NCBI GenBank assembly: GCA_900549865.1
Contig: URPU01000023.1
Location: 1-27,258 of the forward strand
DNA length: 27,258 bases
Source of the DNA: an uncultured Eubacteriales bacterium
GTDB lineage: Bacteria; Bacillota; Clostridia; Oscillospirales; Oscillospiraceae
Direction of reading: 5' to 3'
Shown here: in pieces, positions 1-6,586 of the stretch
Numbering within the stretch: the first letter of the stretch is position 1
Layout of the letters: every line of letters starts with the position of its first letter
The notes under the pieces: generated by a model
What the model saw: only the letters and a program-made list of their open reading frames with translations
What the model was told of the DNA's origin: nothing
Database searches by the model: none
Made by a program: the position numbers and the translations under genes

Positions 1-426
1 GGCACGCTTTCCAATATCCGCGCCGTCTTTTCCGCGGGCTTCGCCTCTGAGGATGACGTGCGCGCCGCGGTCTCGCGCGTCTGGACGGAATCTGGCTATC
101 TGTGCGACCCGCACACCGCCGTCGCCTTCTCCGTGCTGGCGGAATACCGCCGCGGCGCGGAGTATACCGGCAACAAGTGCGTCGTTCTGTCCACGGCCTC
201 CCCGTTCAAGTTCCCCGCGGCCGTGCTCTCCGCCATCGGCGGCAATGTGACAGGCGATGAATTTGCTGATATGGCGGCCCTCTCGCGTATGAGCGGCCGC
301 GCCGTGCCGGAAAACCTCGCCTCACTCCGGTCTCTGCCCGTGCGCCATACGGACGTTATCGACAGGGCTGATCTGACGCGCTATGTTTCCGATATTCTTT
401 CCAACGGAGGCTTTGATTCCATATGA
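1..426 (+). CDS. thrC: Threonine synthase, C-terminal part (5' end outside window)
   Basis: This is the last 141 codons of threonine synthase, the PLP-dependent enzyme that converts O-phosphohomoserine to threonine and phosphate in the cytoplasm. The reading frame is open from base 1, so the gene begins upstream of the window and its PLP lysine is not visible. The segment carries the family's C-terminal features: an SGY-x-CDPHTA stretch near residues 32-40 and the STASPFKFPAAV stretch near residues 64-75. The stop codon overlaps the thrB start (ATGA at 423-426), which indicates translational coupling in a thrC-thrB operon. Identification rests on these motifs and on the thrB neighbour; confidence is high. 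Confidence 0.93.
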   Translation, partial: GTLSNIRAVFSAGFASEDDVRAAVSRVWTESGYLCDPHTAVAFSVLAEYRRGAEYTGNKCVVLSTASPFKFPAAVLSAIGGNVTGDEFADMAALSRMSGRAVPENLASLRSLPVRHTDVIDRADLTRYVSDILSNGGFDSI

Positions 427-1301
427 AGGTCCTTGTTCCTGCCAGCTCCGCCAACCTCGGCCCCGGCTTTGACTGCTTCGGTGTTGCGTGGCGGCTATAT
501 AACGAGCTTGAGTTTATCCCCGGCGGCGACGGCCTTACGATCACCGGCTGTGATGAGAAGTACCGCGGTGCGGACAATCTGGCCTATCGCGCTTATTGCA
601 GCGTGCTTGAGCGCGCCGGTCTTAAGCCGGAGCCTCTGCGCATCAACTTCCTGCGCTCAGATATCCCCATATCGCGCGGCCTCGGCTCCTCCTCGGCGCT
701 GCTCGTCGGCGGCGTCATCGCCGCGAACGCCCTGCACTCCCTCGGCATGGACAGGGATGAGCTTTTCTCCCTCGCCACTGCACTGGAGGGGCACCCGGAC
801 AACGTCGCCCCGGCGCTGTTCGGCGGGCTCACTGCCTCCGCGGTCGAGGCCGGTATTCCCCTCTCCGTCAGCTATCCGCTCAGTCCGCTGCTGCATTTCA
901 CGGCGCTCGTGCCGCCGTATGAGCTGTCCACGGCGCTGTCACGCCGCGTTCTGCCGCATGATGTGCCGCGTGCCGACGCTATTTTCAACGTCTCTCGCGC
1001 CGCGCTGCTTATCAGCGCCCTCGGCAGCGGCGATGTGAAGCTTCTCCGCGCGGCCATGGCCGACCGCCTGCATGAGCCGTACCGTATCCCCCTGATAGAC
1101 GGCTACGACACCGCGCGCGGCCTTGCGCACAAGTGCGGGGCGGAGGCAATGTGTATCTCCGGCGCCGGTTCCACGCTTCTGTGCGTGTCCGCAGATGACG
1201 GCTTCTCCGCGCGCATTGAGGCCGACCTTGCCGCGGCGCTCCCCGGCTGGCGCGTTATCCCCCTCCTGCCGGAGCTTGACGGCGCGCATGTCGAAGAATA
1301 A
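423..1301 (+). CDS. thrB: Homoserine kinase (GHMP family)
   Basis: Homoserine kinase phosphorylates L-homoserine with ATP to give O-phosphohomoserine, the substrate of the thrC product just upstream. The 292-residue protein is close to the family's usual length of about 300. It shows the three GHMP kinase motifs: PASSANLGPGFD at residues 6-17, the ATP-binding PISRGLGSSSA at 82-92, and the C-terminal CISGAGSTLL glycine loop. The start is the ATG at 423, which overlaps the thrC stop, with GGAGG about 12 bases upstream. A strong hairpin terminator begins 18 bases after the stop. Nothing appears broken or unusual in the coding sequence. Confidence 0.96.
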   Translation: MKVLVPASSANLGPGFDCFGVAWRLYNELEFIPGGDGLTITGCDEKYRGADNLAYRAYCSVLERAGLKPEPLRINFLRSDIPISRGLGSSSALLVGGVIAANALHSLGMDRDELFSLATALEGHPDNVAPALFGGLTASAVEAGIPLSVSYPLSPLLHFTALVPPYELSTALSRRVLPHDVPRADAIFNVSRAALLISALGSGDVKLLRAAMADRLHEPYRIPLIDGYDTARGLAHKCGAEAMCISGAGSTLLCVSADDGFSARIEADLAAALPGWRVIPLLPELDGAHVEE

Positions 1302-1319
1302 CGGCATAAAGTGAAAGCA

Positions 1320-1350
1320 GCCCGCCCGTGTGCATACACGGGCGGGCTTT
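1320..1350 (+). terminator. Intrinsic terminator of thrCB
   Basis: A perfect 12-bp stem, GCCCGCCCGTGT at 1320-1331 pairing with 1336-1347, encloses the loop gcat and is followed by a short TTT. It lies 18 bases after the thrB stop. The T run is weak, but the stem is very stable. An identical hairpin recurs at 1552-1579. Confidence 0.8.
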
Positions 1351-1355
1351 GCCTG

Positions 1356-1490
1356 TCGAAAAAGTGGCTTTACCACTTTTTCGAGAAAGCTTCGCTGCGT
1401 TCTGCGCCTCTGTTGTCCGCTGATAGCGGACAATTCGACGCTCACTCCGCGCAAAGTGTTTTCTGCCACGCACATGTCGCGGCAGAAAAC
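1356..1490 (+). repeat. Hairpin-rich dispersed repeat, copy 1
   Basis: This 135-bp sequence recurs at 27121-27255 with six substitutions and no gap. It contains three palindromes. The first is a 12-bp stem at 1356-1367/1373-1384. The second is TTGTCCGC at 1413-1420 pairing with 1426-1433. The third is GTTTTCTGCC at 1458-1467 pairing with 1481-1490. Small open frames cross it on both strands, but the differences between copies mostly change amino acids, so I do not call a gene. The element may continue to about 1550, because a fourth stem lies at 1503-1524. It resembles REP/BIME- or MITE-type intergenic elements, but the family is not identified. Confidence 0.85.
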
Positions 1491-1502
1491 AAATTATACT
1501 GC

Positions 1503-1524
1503 TTTCGCGTCTGCGGACGCGAAA
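1503..1524 (+). repeat. Extra hairpin behind repeat copy 1, T-rich 3' flank
   Basis: TTTCGCGTC at 1503-1511 pairs with GACGCGAAA at 1516-1524 around the loop tgcg. A run of six T lies at 1535-1540, about ten bases beyond the stem. It may be a further part of the repeat element, since the second copy cannot be followed this far before the window ends. It may instead act as an extra weak terminator. Confidence 0.5.
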
Positions 1525-1551
1525 CTCTGCGAGGCTTTTTTGACATACTGA

Positions 1552-1579
1552 GCCCGCCCGTGTGCATACACGGGCGGGC
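1552..1579. terminator. Second copy of the thrCB terminator hairpin
   Basis: This stem is identical to the one at 1320-1347, and the identity extends to 30 bases (1319-1348 and 1551-1580). It sits between the convergent thrB and dehydrogenase genes, 29 bases beyond the dehydrogenase stop, so it could end transcription from either side. Neither flank has a good T run, so its activity as a terminator is uncertain. Its duplication around the hairpin repeat is the notable point. Confidence 0.6.
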
Positions 1580-1608
1580 TATATTATTCCATCTACTGTG
1601 TTTTTCTT

Positions 1609-2568
1609 TTACTTTTTGTACCCCGTCGTGAAATCGACGACGTTAATCAGCTCCTCGCCGCGCATGAAGCGCCCGAGGTTTTCCGCCGCGATGTCCACGA
1701 TGCACTCCAGCGTGTGCGGCAGGTGGTAATACCCCGAGACGTGCGGCGTTATCATAAGATTATCAAGCGTCCACAGCGGGCTATCCGGCGGCAGCGGCTC
1801 CACCTCGCTCACGTCTATCGCGGCGGAGGCTATCCTGACGTTTTTCAGCGCGTCGTACAGCACGCTGTTCTCCACAGCCGCGCCGCGCCCGCAGTTGATG
1901 AATATTGCGTCCGGCTTCATTAAGTCGAAGCGCTCGGCGGTGTAAAGGTGCGTCGCCGCAGGCGTGCCCGGCAGCACGGAGAACACCACATCCGCGCGCG
2001 GCAGTACCTCGTCCAGCTTCTCCATCGTGTAAAGCTCATCAACGCAGTCGGGCTTTTCGCCCGGACGGCGCTTCACGCCGATGACATGCGCGCCCAGCGC
2101 CTTTACTATCCCCGCGAAGTGGCGGCCAATATCCCCCAGACCGACGACGAGCACCGTCGCGTCCGTGATGGATGTGACCGTTCCGAAGTCCGCCCACTCG
2201 TGCCTTTTCTGCGCGTCGCGGTAGAGATACAGCTTCTTCTGCATCATGAACAGCATCGCCGCGCCATGCTCCGCCACTGCCTTGCTGTATGCACCCGTGG
2301 AGTTGGTGAGCTTCGTTTTCGGCGCAAGCACGCCGGGCCTGACGTATTGCTCCGCGCCAGCGCTGTTGAGCTGCAAAAGCTCCAGCTTCTCCGACGCGTT
2401 TATAAGCTTCGGCGCCGGCGTGCCGAGGATGATATTTGCCGCGGCGACGTTTTCCGCCGTTGCGCCGTGCTCACCGGCGTATATAAAGCTGCACTCCGCG
2501 CCCGCGGCGCGCTCAAGCTTCTCCTTGTGCCGCTGCTCGACCGGCAGCAGGCAAAGGACCGTTTTCAT
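1609..2568 (-). CDS. D-2-hydroxyacid dehydrogenase, NAD(P)-binding
   Basis: The 319-residue product belongs to the D-isomer-specific 2-hydroxyacid dehydrogenase family, cytoplasmic enzymes that interconvert 2-oxoacids and D-2-hydroxyacids with NAD(P)H. A Rossmann motif GLGDIG lies at residues 143-148. The catalytic triad is visible as Arg228 in INCGRGA, Glu257 in SEVEPL and His276 in ITPHVSGY. The substrate cannot be read from sequence; candidates include glyoxylate/hydroxypyruvate-type and phosphoglycerate-like acids. The ATG at 2568 has GGAGG seven bases upstream. The gene starts 18 bases after the NUDIX gene stop, so the two are probably co-transcribed. Confidence 0.93.
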   Translation of the reverse strand: MKTVLCLLPVEQRHKEKLERAAGAECSFIYAGEHGATAENVAAANIILGTPAPKLINASEKLELLQLNSAGAEQYVRPGVLAPKTKLTNSTGAYSKAVAEHGAAMLFMMQKKLYLYRDAQKRHEWADFGTVTSITDATVLVVGLGDIGRHFAGIVKALGAHVIGVKRRPGEKPDCVDELYTMEKLDEVLPRADVVFSVLPGTPAATHLYTAERFDLMKPDAIFINCGRGAAVENSVLYDALKNVRIASAAIDVSEVEPLPPDSPLWTLDNLMITPHVSGYYHLPHTLECIVDIAAENLGRFMRGEELINVVDFTTGYKK

Positions 2569-2586
2569 GCTGCTCCCTCCTCTTCG

Positions 2587-3153
2587 TCAGACTCCCACAA
2601 GCCGCGCGGCCTTGAGTATGGCGGCCTGCGTCTTGATGTCCACGATCTCTCCCGCCATTACCTCGTCCACAAGCTCCTTGAGCGGCCTTGTCTCCACGTT
2701 CAGAAACTCGTCCTTGTCCAGCTTCTGCTCGCCCTGATGCAGGCCCTGCGCCAGATACATACTTATCCTCTCCGTGCTGTAGGCCACGGCCGGGAAGAAG
2801 TCGCCCATATAGGTCCACCTGTCCGCCGTCAGGCCCGTCTCCTCGTGCAGCTCGCGCTTGGCCGCGGAAAGCCTGTCCTCTTCGGCGCTGTCCAGCTTCC
2901 CCGCGGGTATCTCCGTTATGACCATGTCCAGCGGATAGCGGAACTGCCTTTCGACGACGACGCGGCCGTCATCCGTCAGCGGCACTATGCACACCGCACC
3001 CAGATGGCGTATATAATCCCTGCCGGACTCGTCTCCGTTCGGCAGGCGCACGCGGTCGTGATATACGTGCAGCAGCGGCCCGTGGTAGGTCTCCGTGCCG
3101 GAAATGCGGCTCTCCTTGAGCTGCGCGTATTCCTCGTTATAGTTTTCCCTCAT
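2587..3153 (-). CDS. NUDIX hydrolase, ADP-ribose pyrophosphatase-like
   Basis: The 188-residue protein resembles ADP-ribose pyrophosphatases (NudF type), which split ADP-ribose to AMP and ribose 5-phosphate. The NUDIX box is clear (GKLDSAEED...AAKRELHEETGL), but it has one extra residue between the first Gly and Glu, giving G-x6-E-x7-REUxEExGU unless the previous Glu is used. The open frame extends upstream to a GTG at 3198. That GTG lies inside the rplQ terminator hairpin, so I place the start at the ATG at 3153, which has AAGGA nine bases upstream. It heads a two-gene unit with the dehydrogenase. The exact substrate is an inference from family resemblance. Confidence 0.9.
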   Translation of the reverse strand: MRENYNEEYAQLKESRISGTETYHGPLLHVYHDRVRLPNGDESGRDYIRHLGAVCIVPLTDDGRVVVERQFRYPLDMVITEIPAGKLDSAEEDRLSAAKRELHEETGLTADRWTYMGDFFPAVAYSTERISMYLAQGLHQGEQKLDKDEFLNVETRPLKELVDEVMAGEIVDIKTQAAILKAARLVGV

Positions 3154-3173
3154 GTATAACCGTCCTTCTTTTG

Positions 3174-3208
3174 AAAAAATCGGAAGTGAAAAGCTCACTT
3201 CCGATTTT
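3174..3208 (-). terminator. Terminator of the S10-spc-alpha superoperon
   Basis: On the minus strand a 14-bp stem (3195-3208 with 3176-3189) and a 5-base loop run into six T residues (3174-3179). It begins 18 bases after the rplQ stop. This is a textbook intrinsic terminator. It lies just ahead of the NUDIX gene's ribosome binding site. Confidence 0.93.
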
Positions 3209-3225
3209 AACGCTTGTTGTGCTTG

Positions 3226-3567
3226 TCAGACCAGTTCGATGACAGCCGTCTCGGCTGCATCGCCGCGGCGGACGCCGACGCGGGTGATGCGCGTGTAGCC
3301 GCCGTTGCGCTCTGCATACTTGGGCGCTATCTCGTCAAAGACCTTCTTTGCCACGTCTTCGCGGGTGATGAAGGCAAGAGCCTGACGATAGGAAGCCAGA
3401 TCCTTCGCCTTGCCAAGAGTTATCATCTTCTCGGCCATGGGCGCGATCTCCTTGGCGCGGGTGACGGTAGTCTCCATACGACCCTTGTCCAGAAAATCAG
3501 TGACCTGCTGGCGAAGCATTGCCATGCGTGCAGCGGTGGCCTTGCCGAGCTTTCTTGTTCCGGGCAT
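3226..3567 (-). CDS. rplQ: 50S ribosomal protein L17
   Basis: L17 binds 23S rRNA in the large subunit and lies near the peptide exit region. The 113-residue protein starts with the typical MPGTRKLGKATAARMAMLR. It has the expected bacterial length, slightly short of the E. coli protein. It is the last gene of the alpha part of the cluster, 26 bases after rpoA, with AGGAGG ten bases before its ATG. The superoperon terminator follows it directly. No oddities are seen. Confidence 0.98.
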   Translation of the reverse strand: MPGTRKLGKATAARMAMLRQQVTDFLDKGRMETTVTRAKEIAPMAEKMITLGKAKDLASYRQALAFITREDVAKKVFDEIAPKYAERNGGYTRITRVGVRRGDAAETAVIELV

Positions 3568-3593
3568 AATTGCATTTCCTCCTTCTTGAGAGC

Positions 3594-4547
3594 TTACTGA
3601 TTATTGTCGTCGTCGGCGAGGGTAAGTCCCATCATAGTCAGCTTGTGCTCGACTTCTTCAAGGGACTTGCGGCCGAGATTGCGGACCTTGATCATCTCAT
3701 CCTGAGTCTTGCTGACCAGATCCTCGACAGTATTGATATTTGCGCGCTTGAGACAGTTGAAGCTTCTTACGCTGAGATCCAGCTCCTCTATCGTCATCTT
3801 CAGGACGGTGTCCGGCTCCTTCTCGACCTTCTCCACAACGGTGGGGTTGTTGGAGATGGTGTCGGAGAGGTCGGTGAAGAGCGTGAAGTGATCACAGAGT
3901 ATTTTGGCACCCAGAGATACAGCATCACGGGCAGTCATAGTCTTGTCTGTCCACACCTCTATCGTCAGCTTGTCAAAGTCTGTCTGATTACCCACACGGG
4001 TGTTCTCGACAGTATAATTGACCTTGAGAACAGGGGTGTAAATGGAGTCAACAGGAATAGTGCCGATGGGCATCTGCGGGTTCTTGTTCTTCTCAGACGA
4101 GACATAGCCCCTGCCGTGGTCGAGGACGAGCTCCATATTCAGCGCGCCGTCCGGGCCGAGAGTGGCGATGGGCTGCTCGGGGTTGAGTATCTCCACCTCC
4201 GCGTCCGCCTTGATGTCGCCGGCGGTGACAACGCCCTCGCCTGCGGCCTCGATATAGACGGTCTTGGGTCCGGTGCTGTGGAGGCGGGCGATGATGCTCT
4301 TCACGTTGAGCACGATCTCCGTCACGTCCTCCTTGACGCCGGGGATGGTGGAAAACTCATGCTGCACACCGGCTATCTTGATGCTGGTGCAGGCAGTGCC
4401 GGGGAGAGAAGAGAGAAGTACCCTGCGAAGAGAGTTACCAAGTGTTGTGCCGTAGCCGCGCTCCAACGGTTCGATAATATACTTGCCGTAGGAACTCTCA
4501 GCGGGAGTCTCGATGCACTCGATACGCGGCTTTTTAATTTCGATCAT
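3594..4547 (-). CDS. rpoA: DNA-directed RNA polymerase subunit alpha
   Basis: The alpha subunit dimerises to nucleate RNA polymerase assembly, and its C-terminal domain contacts UP elements and activators. The 317-residue protein has the N-terminal assembly domain with GYGTTLGNSLRRVLLSSLPG near residues 31-50. The CTD is near residues 245-310 and includes RNLGRKSLEEVEHKL. The family's usual length is about 315-330. The gene is preceded by an 80-base spacer holding a small hairpin (GGCGC at 4576-4580 with 4587-4591) and follows rpsD, the standard alpha-operon order. The intact CTD fits the A-tract UP-like element seen upstream of rpsJ. Confidence 0.99.
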   Translation of the reverse strand: MIEIKKPRIECIETPAESSYGKYIIEPLERGYGTTLGNSLRRVLLSSLPGTACTSIKIAGVQHEFSTIPGVKEDVTEIVLNVKSIIARLHSTGPKTVYIEAAGEGVVTAGDIKADAEVEILNPEQPIATLGPDGALNMELVLDHGRGYVSSEKNKNPQMPIGTIPVDSIYTPVLKVNYTVENTRVGNQTDFDKLTIEVWTDKTMTARDAVSLGAKILCDHFTLFTDLSDTISNNPTVVEKVEKEPDTVLKMTIEELDLSVRSFNCLKRANINTVEDLVSKTQDEMIKVRNLGRKSLEEVEHKLTMMGLTLADDDNNQ

Positions 4548-4627
4548 ATTGTTATATAACCCTCCTTTTAAGTCTGGCGCTGCGGTGCGCCGTAGTGATT
4601 CAGCTTACCAATTTGAGGGTGTCTTTA

Positions 4628-5236
4628 TTACTTGGAGTACAACTCGACGATAAGATGCTCTTCGATAGGCATATCGATGTCATCACGCGCAGGAACTGCA
4701 ACGATTTTTGCCGTCATATTGTTCTTGTCATACTCAATCCACTTCGGGGCGGCGCGGAAAGCGTTGTCCTCGATGTTCTCCTTGACCTTCTGCAGGCCCT
4801 TGCCCTTCTCGGTGAGAGAAACGACCATGCCGGGCTTGACCTGGAAGCTGGGGATGTTGACCTTGCGGCCGTTGACGGTGATGTGACCGTGGTTGACGAG
4901 CTGGCGCGCCTCGCGGCGGGTCATTGCAAAACCAAGTCTGAACACCACGTTGTCGAGGCGCTGCTCGAGGATGGCGAGGAGGTTCTCACCGGTGATGCCG
5001 GGCATTTTCTCCGCTCTCTCGTAGTAGAGGCGGAACTGCTTCTCCAGCACGCCGTAGATGAACTTGACCTTCTGCTTCTCATTGAGCTGAATGCCGTACT
5101 CGCTCTGCTTCTTGCGAACCTGAGCCTTCGGGTTGCGTATGGTTTCGATCTTGCTCTTGCCGGTGTATCCCAGAGAGGCGGGAGTAACGCCCAGAGCCTT
5201 TGCACGCTTTACAACGGGCTGTGTATTCTTTGCCAT
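4628..5236 (-). CDS. rpsD: 30S ribosomal protein S4, cysteine-free form
   Basis: S4 is a primary binder of the 16S rRNA 5' domain and, in several bacteria, an autogenous repressor of the alpha operon. The 202-residue protein has the S4 RNA-binding domain near residues 93-155 (RLDNVVFRLGFAMTRREARQ, then VNHGHITVNGRKVN). Its N-terminus lacks the four-cysteine zinc knuckle of the longer-known form, and the protein contains no cysteine at all. This is the zinc-independent C- paralogue type found in Clostridia. The start is the ATG at 5236 with AAGGAGG nearby. It lies 19 bases after rpsK. Confidence 0.98.
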   Translation of the reverse strand: MAKNTQPVVKRAKALGVTPASLGYTGKSKIETIRNPKAQVRKKQSEYGIQLNEKQKVKFIYGVLEKQFRLYYERAEKMPGITGENLLAILEQRLDNVVFRLGFAMTRREARQLVNHGHITVNGRKVNIPSFQVKPGMVVSLTEKGKGLQKVKENIEDNAFRAAPKWIEYDKNNMTAKIVAVPARDDIDMPIEEHLIVELYSK

Positions 5237-5255
5237 TATCTGTACCCTCCTTCAA

Positions 5256-5657
5256 TTAGACGCGGCGACGTTTCGGAGGACGGCAGCCATTGTGGGGGAT
5301 GGGGGTAACGTCCTTGATCATCGTCACTTCAAGACCTGCGGTCTGCAAGGCGCGAATAGCAGCCTCACGGCCGGAGCCGGGTCCCTTGACAAACACTTCG
5401 ACGGTCTTGAGGCCATGCTCCATAGCTGCCTTTGCGGCAGTCTCGGCGGCGGTCTGTGCGGCGAAGGGGGTAGACTTCTTGCTGCCACGGAAGCCAAGGC
5501 CACCGGCGGAAGCCCAGGATATCGCGTTGCCCTGAGTGTCGGTGATGGTTACCATGGTGTTGTTGAAGGAAGAGCTGATATGAACCTGACCCTTTTCAAT
5601 GTTCTTGCGCTCTCTTCTGCGGGTTCTGACTTTCTTCTTTGCGTTGTTAGCAGCCAT
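5256..5657 (-). CDS. rpsK: 30S ribosomal protein S11
   Basis: S11 sits on the 30S platform and helps form the E-site mRNA path. The 133-residue protein has the conserved HISSSFNNTMVTITD segment near residues 26-40. It ends with the basic tail NGCRPPKRRRV, which is typical of the bacterial family. It follows rpsM by 15 bases with a clear AAGGAGG ribosome binding site, the usual alpha-operon arrangement. No unusual features are seen. Confidence 0.98.
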   Translation of the reverse strand: MAANNAKKKVRTRRRERKNIEKGQVHISSSFNNTMVTITDTQGNAISWASAGGLGFRGSKKSTPFAAQTAAETAAKAAMEHGLKTVEVFVKGPGSGREAAIRALQTAGLEVTMIKDVTPIPHNGCRPPKRRRV

Positions 5658-5672
5658 AATTCATATCCCTCC

Positions 5673-6041
5673 TTACTTCTTCTTATTTGCGATGGTGCGT
5701 TTCGGACCCTTGCGGGTGCGCGCGTTGGTCTTGCTTCTCTGTCCGCGAACGGGCAGGCCGCGGCGATGGCGCATACCGCGATAGCAGCCTATCTCGGTAA
5801 GGCGCTTGATGTCAAGCGCGGTCTGGCGGCGCAGGTCGCCCTCCACGATGTAGTGGTGGTCGATGCACTCACGCAGCTTGGACTCTTCCTCATCGGTGAG
5901 ATCCTTGACTCTGGTGTCGGGGTTGATTCCGGTTGCCTCGAGAATCTTCTTTGCGCTGGTTCTGCCTATACCGTAGACATAAGTGAGACCGATTTCTATT
6001 CTCTTGTCCTTGGGCAGGTCAACGCCGGCTATACGTGCCAT
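5673..6041 (-). CDS. rpsM: 30S ribosomal protein S13
   Basis: S13 lies in the head of the 30S subunit and makes inter-subunit bridges and P-site tRNA contacts through its basic tail. The 122-residue protein begins MARIAGVDLPKDKRIEIGL. It has the YGIGRTSAKKILEATGI helix-turn segment and ends in the tRNA-contacting RSKTNARTRKGPKRTIANKKK-type tail. It is the first gene of the alpha part. It is separated from rpmJ by a 165-base structured spacer, which may be a regulatory leader. Confidence 0.98.
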   Translation of the reverse strand: MARIAGVDLPKDKRIEIGLTYVYGIGRTSAKKILEATGINPDTRVKDLTDEEESKLRECIDHHYIVEGDLRRQTALDIKRLTEIGCYRGMRHRRGLPVRGQRSKTNARTRKGPKRTIANKKK

Positions 6042-6206
6042 ATTATACGATCATCCTTTCGATAATTGTTTCCGCATTTTTCAGAAGCGGGGACTTGATC
6101 CCGCCGGAGGGAGTCCCTGTTCCATGCGGGTCTTTCTTATGAGGACAGGTTTTTACCTTGTCTCCTGTGTTGATAAAGGGGAGCTTTCCCCCAGTCTCTG
6201 CGATAA
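6042..6206 (-). promoter_or_regulatory. Structured leader between rpmJ and rpsM
   Basis: Genes in this cluster are usually 10-40 bases apart, but 165 bases separate rpmJ from rpsM. The spacer holds several stems. GGGACT at 6090-6095 pairs with 6112-6117 and encloses a CCC/GGG stem. GACAGGT at 6144-6150 pairs with 6155-6162 with one bulge. GGGG at 6178-6181 pairs with 6188-6191. In E. coli the region just upstream of rpsM is the S4 target that controls the alpha operon. A similar role here is an inference from position only. Confidence 0.5.
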
Positions 6207-6320
6207 TTAACCCTGACGCTGCTTGTGCTTGGGGTTCTCGCAGATAACCATGACTTTACCCTTGCGCTTGATTATCTTGCACTTTTCGCACATGGGCTTC
6301 ACGGAAGGTCTGACTTTCAT
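6207..6320 (-). CDS. rpmJ: 50S ribosomal protein L36, zinc form
   Basis: L36 is the smallest large-subunit protein and binds 23S rRNA near the GTPase-associated region. The 37 codons read MKVRPSVKPMCEKCKIIKRK and continue to a TAA at 6207-6209. The zinc ligands Cys11, Cys14, Cys27 and His32 are all present, so this is the zinc-binding form. It starts 11 bases after infA and ends 165 bases before rpsM. The infA-rpmJ-rpsM order is the usual one in Firmicutes. Confidence 0.97.
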   Translation of the reverse strand: MKVRPSVKPMCEKCKIIKRKGKVMVICENPKHKQRQG

Positions 6321-6331
6321 TTGAATACCTC

Positions 6332-6550
6332 CTACTTACTTCTCCATGTGATCCTGCCGCGGGTGACGTCGTAGGGCGACATCTGCACCGTGACCTTATC
6401 GCCGGGAAGAATCCTGATAAAGTTCATCCGGAGCTTTCCGGAAATATGCGCCAGAATGATGTGACCGTTGCCGATATCCACCTGGAACATGGTGTTGGGC
6501 AGGGATTCAACGACCGTGCCCTCGAGTTCTATTACATCGTCTTTTGCCAA
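6332..6550 (-). CDS. infA: Translation initiation factor IF-1, TTG start
   Basis: IF-1 is an S1/OB-fold protein that blocks the A site of the 30S subunit during initiation. The 72-residue product matches the family closely: MAKDDVIELEGTVVESLPN at the start and DVTRGRITWRSK at the end. Reading back from the conserved MAKDD leads to a TTG codon at 6550-6548, with GGAGG nine bases upstream and no nearby in-frame ATG. Translation therefore appears to start at TTG. The gene lies 36 bases after map and 11 bases before rpmJ. Confidence 0.97.
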   Translation of the reverse strand: MAKDDVIELEGTVVESLPNTMFQVDIGNGHIILAHISGKLRMNFIRILPGDKVTVQMSPYDVTRGRITWRSK

Positions 6551-6586
6551 AGTAAATTTCCTCCAAAGTCGGTGTGACGCGCTGCG

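Noticed and set aside
1311..1631. 106-codon plus-strand frame across hairpin repeat copy 1, and the minus-strand frames through both copies
   Set aside because: Differences between the two copies are mostly non-synonymous in these frames while the stems are conserved. The frame at 939-1475 (-) also runs into thrB antisense. These look like spurious small proteins derived from the repeat.
1948..3159. 403-codon plus-strand frame across the dehydrogenase and NUDIX genes
   Set aside because: It is an Arg/Leu/His-rich antisense shadow that spans two real genes on the other strand, with no domain.
6042..6047. Perfect TATAAT on the minus strand next to the rpsM start
   Set aside because: Transcription would begin inside rpsM, and no -35 box is present 17 bases upstream. 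It is probably chance in an A/T-rich start region.
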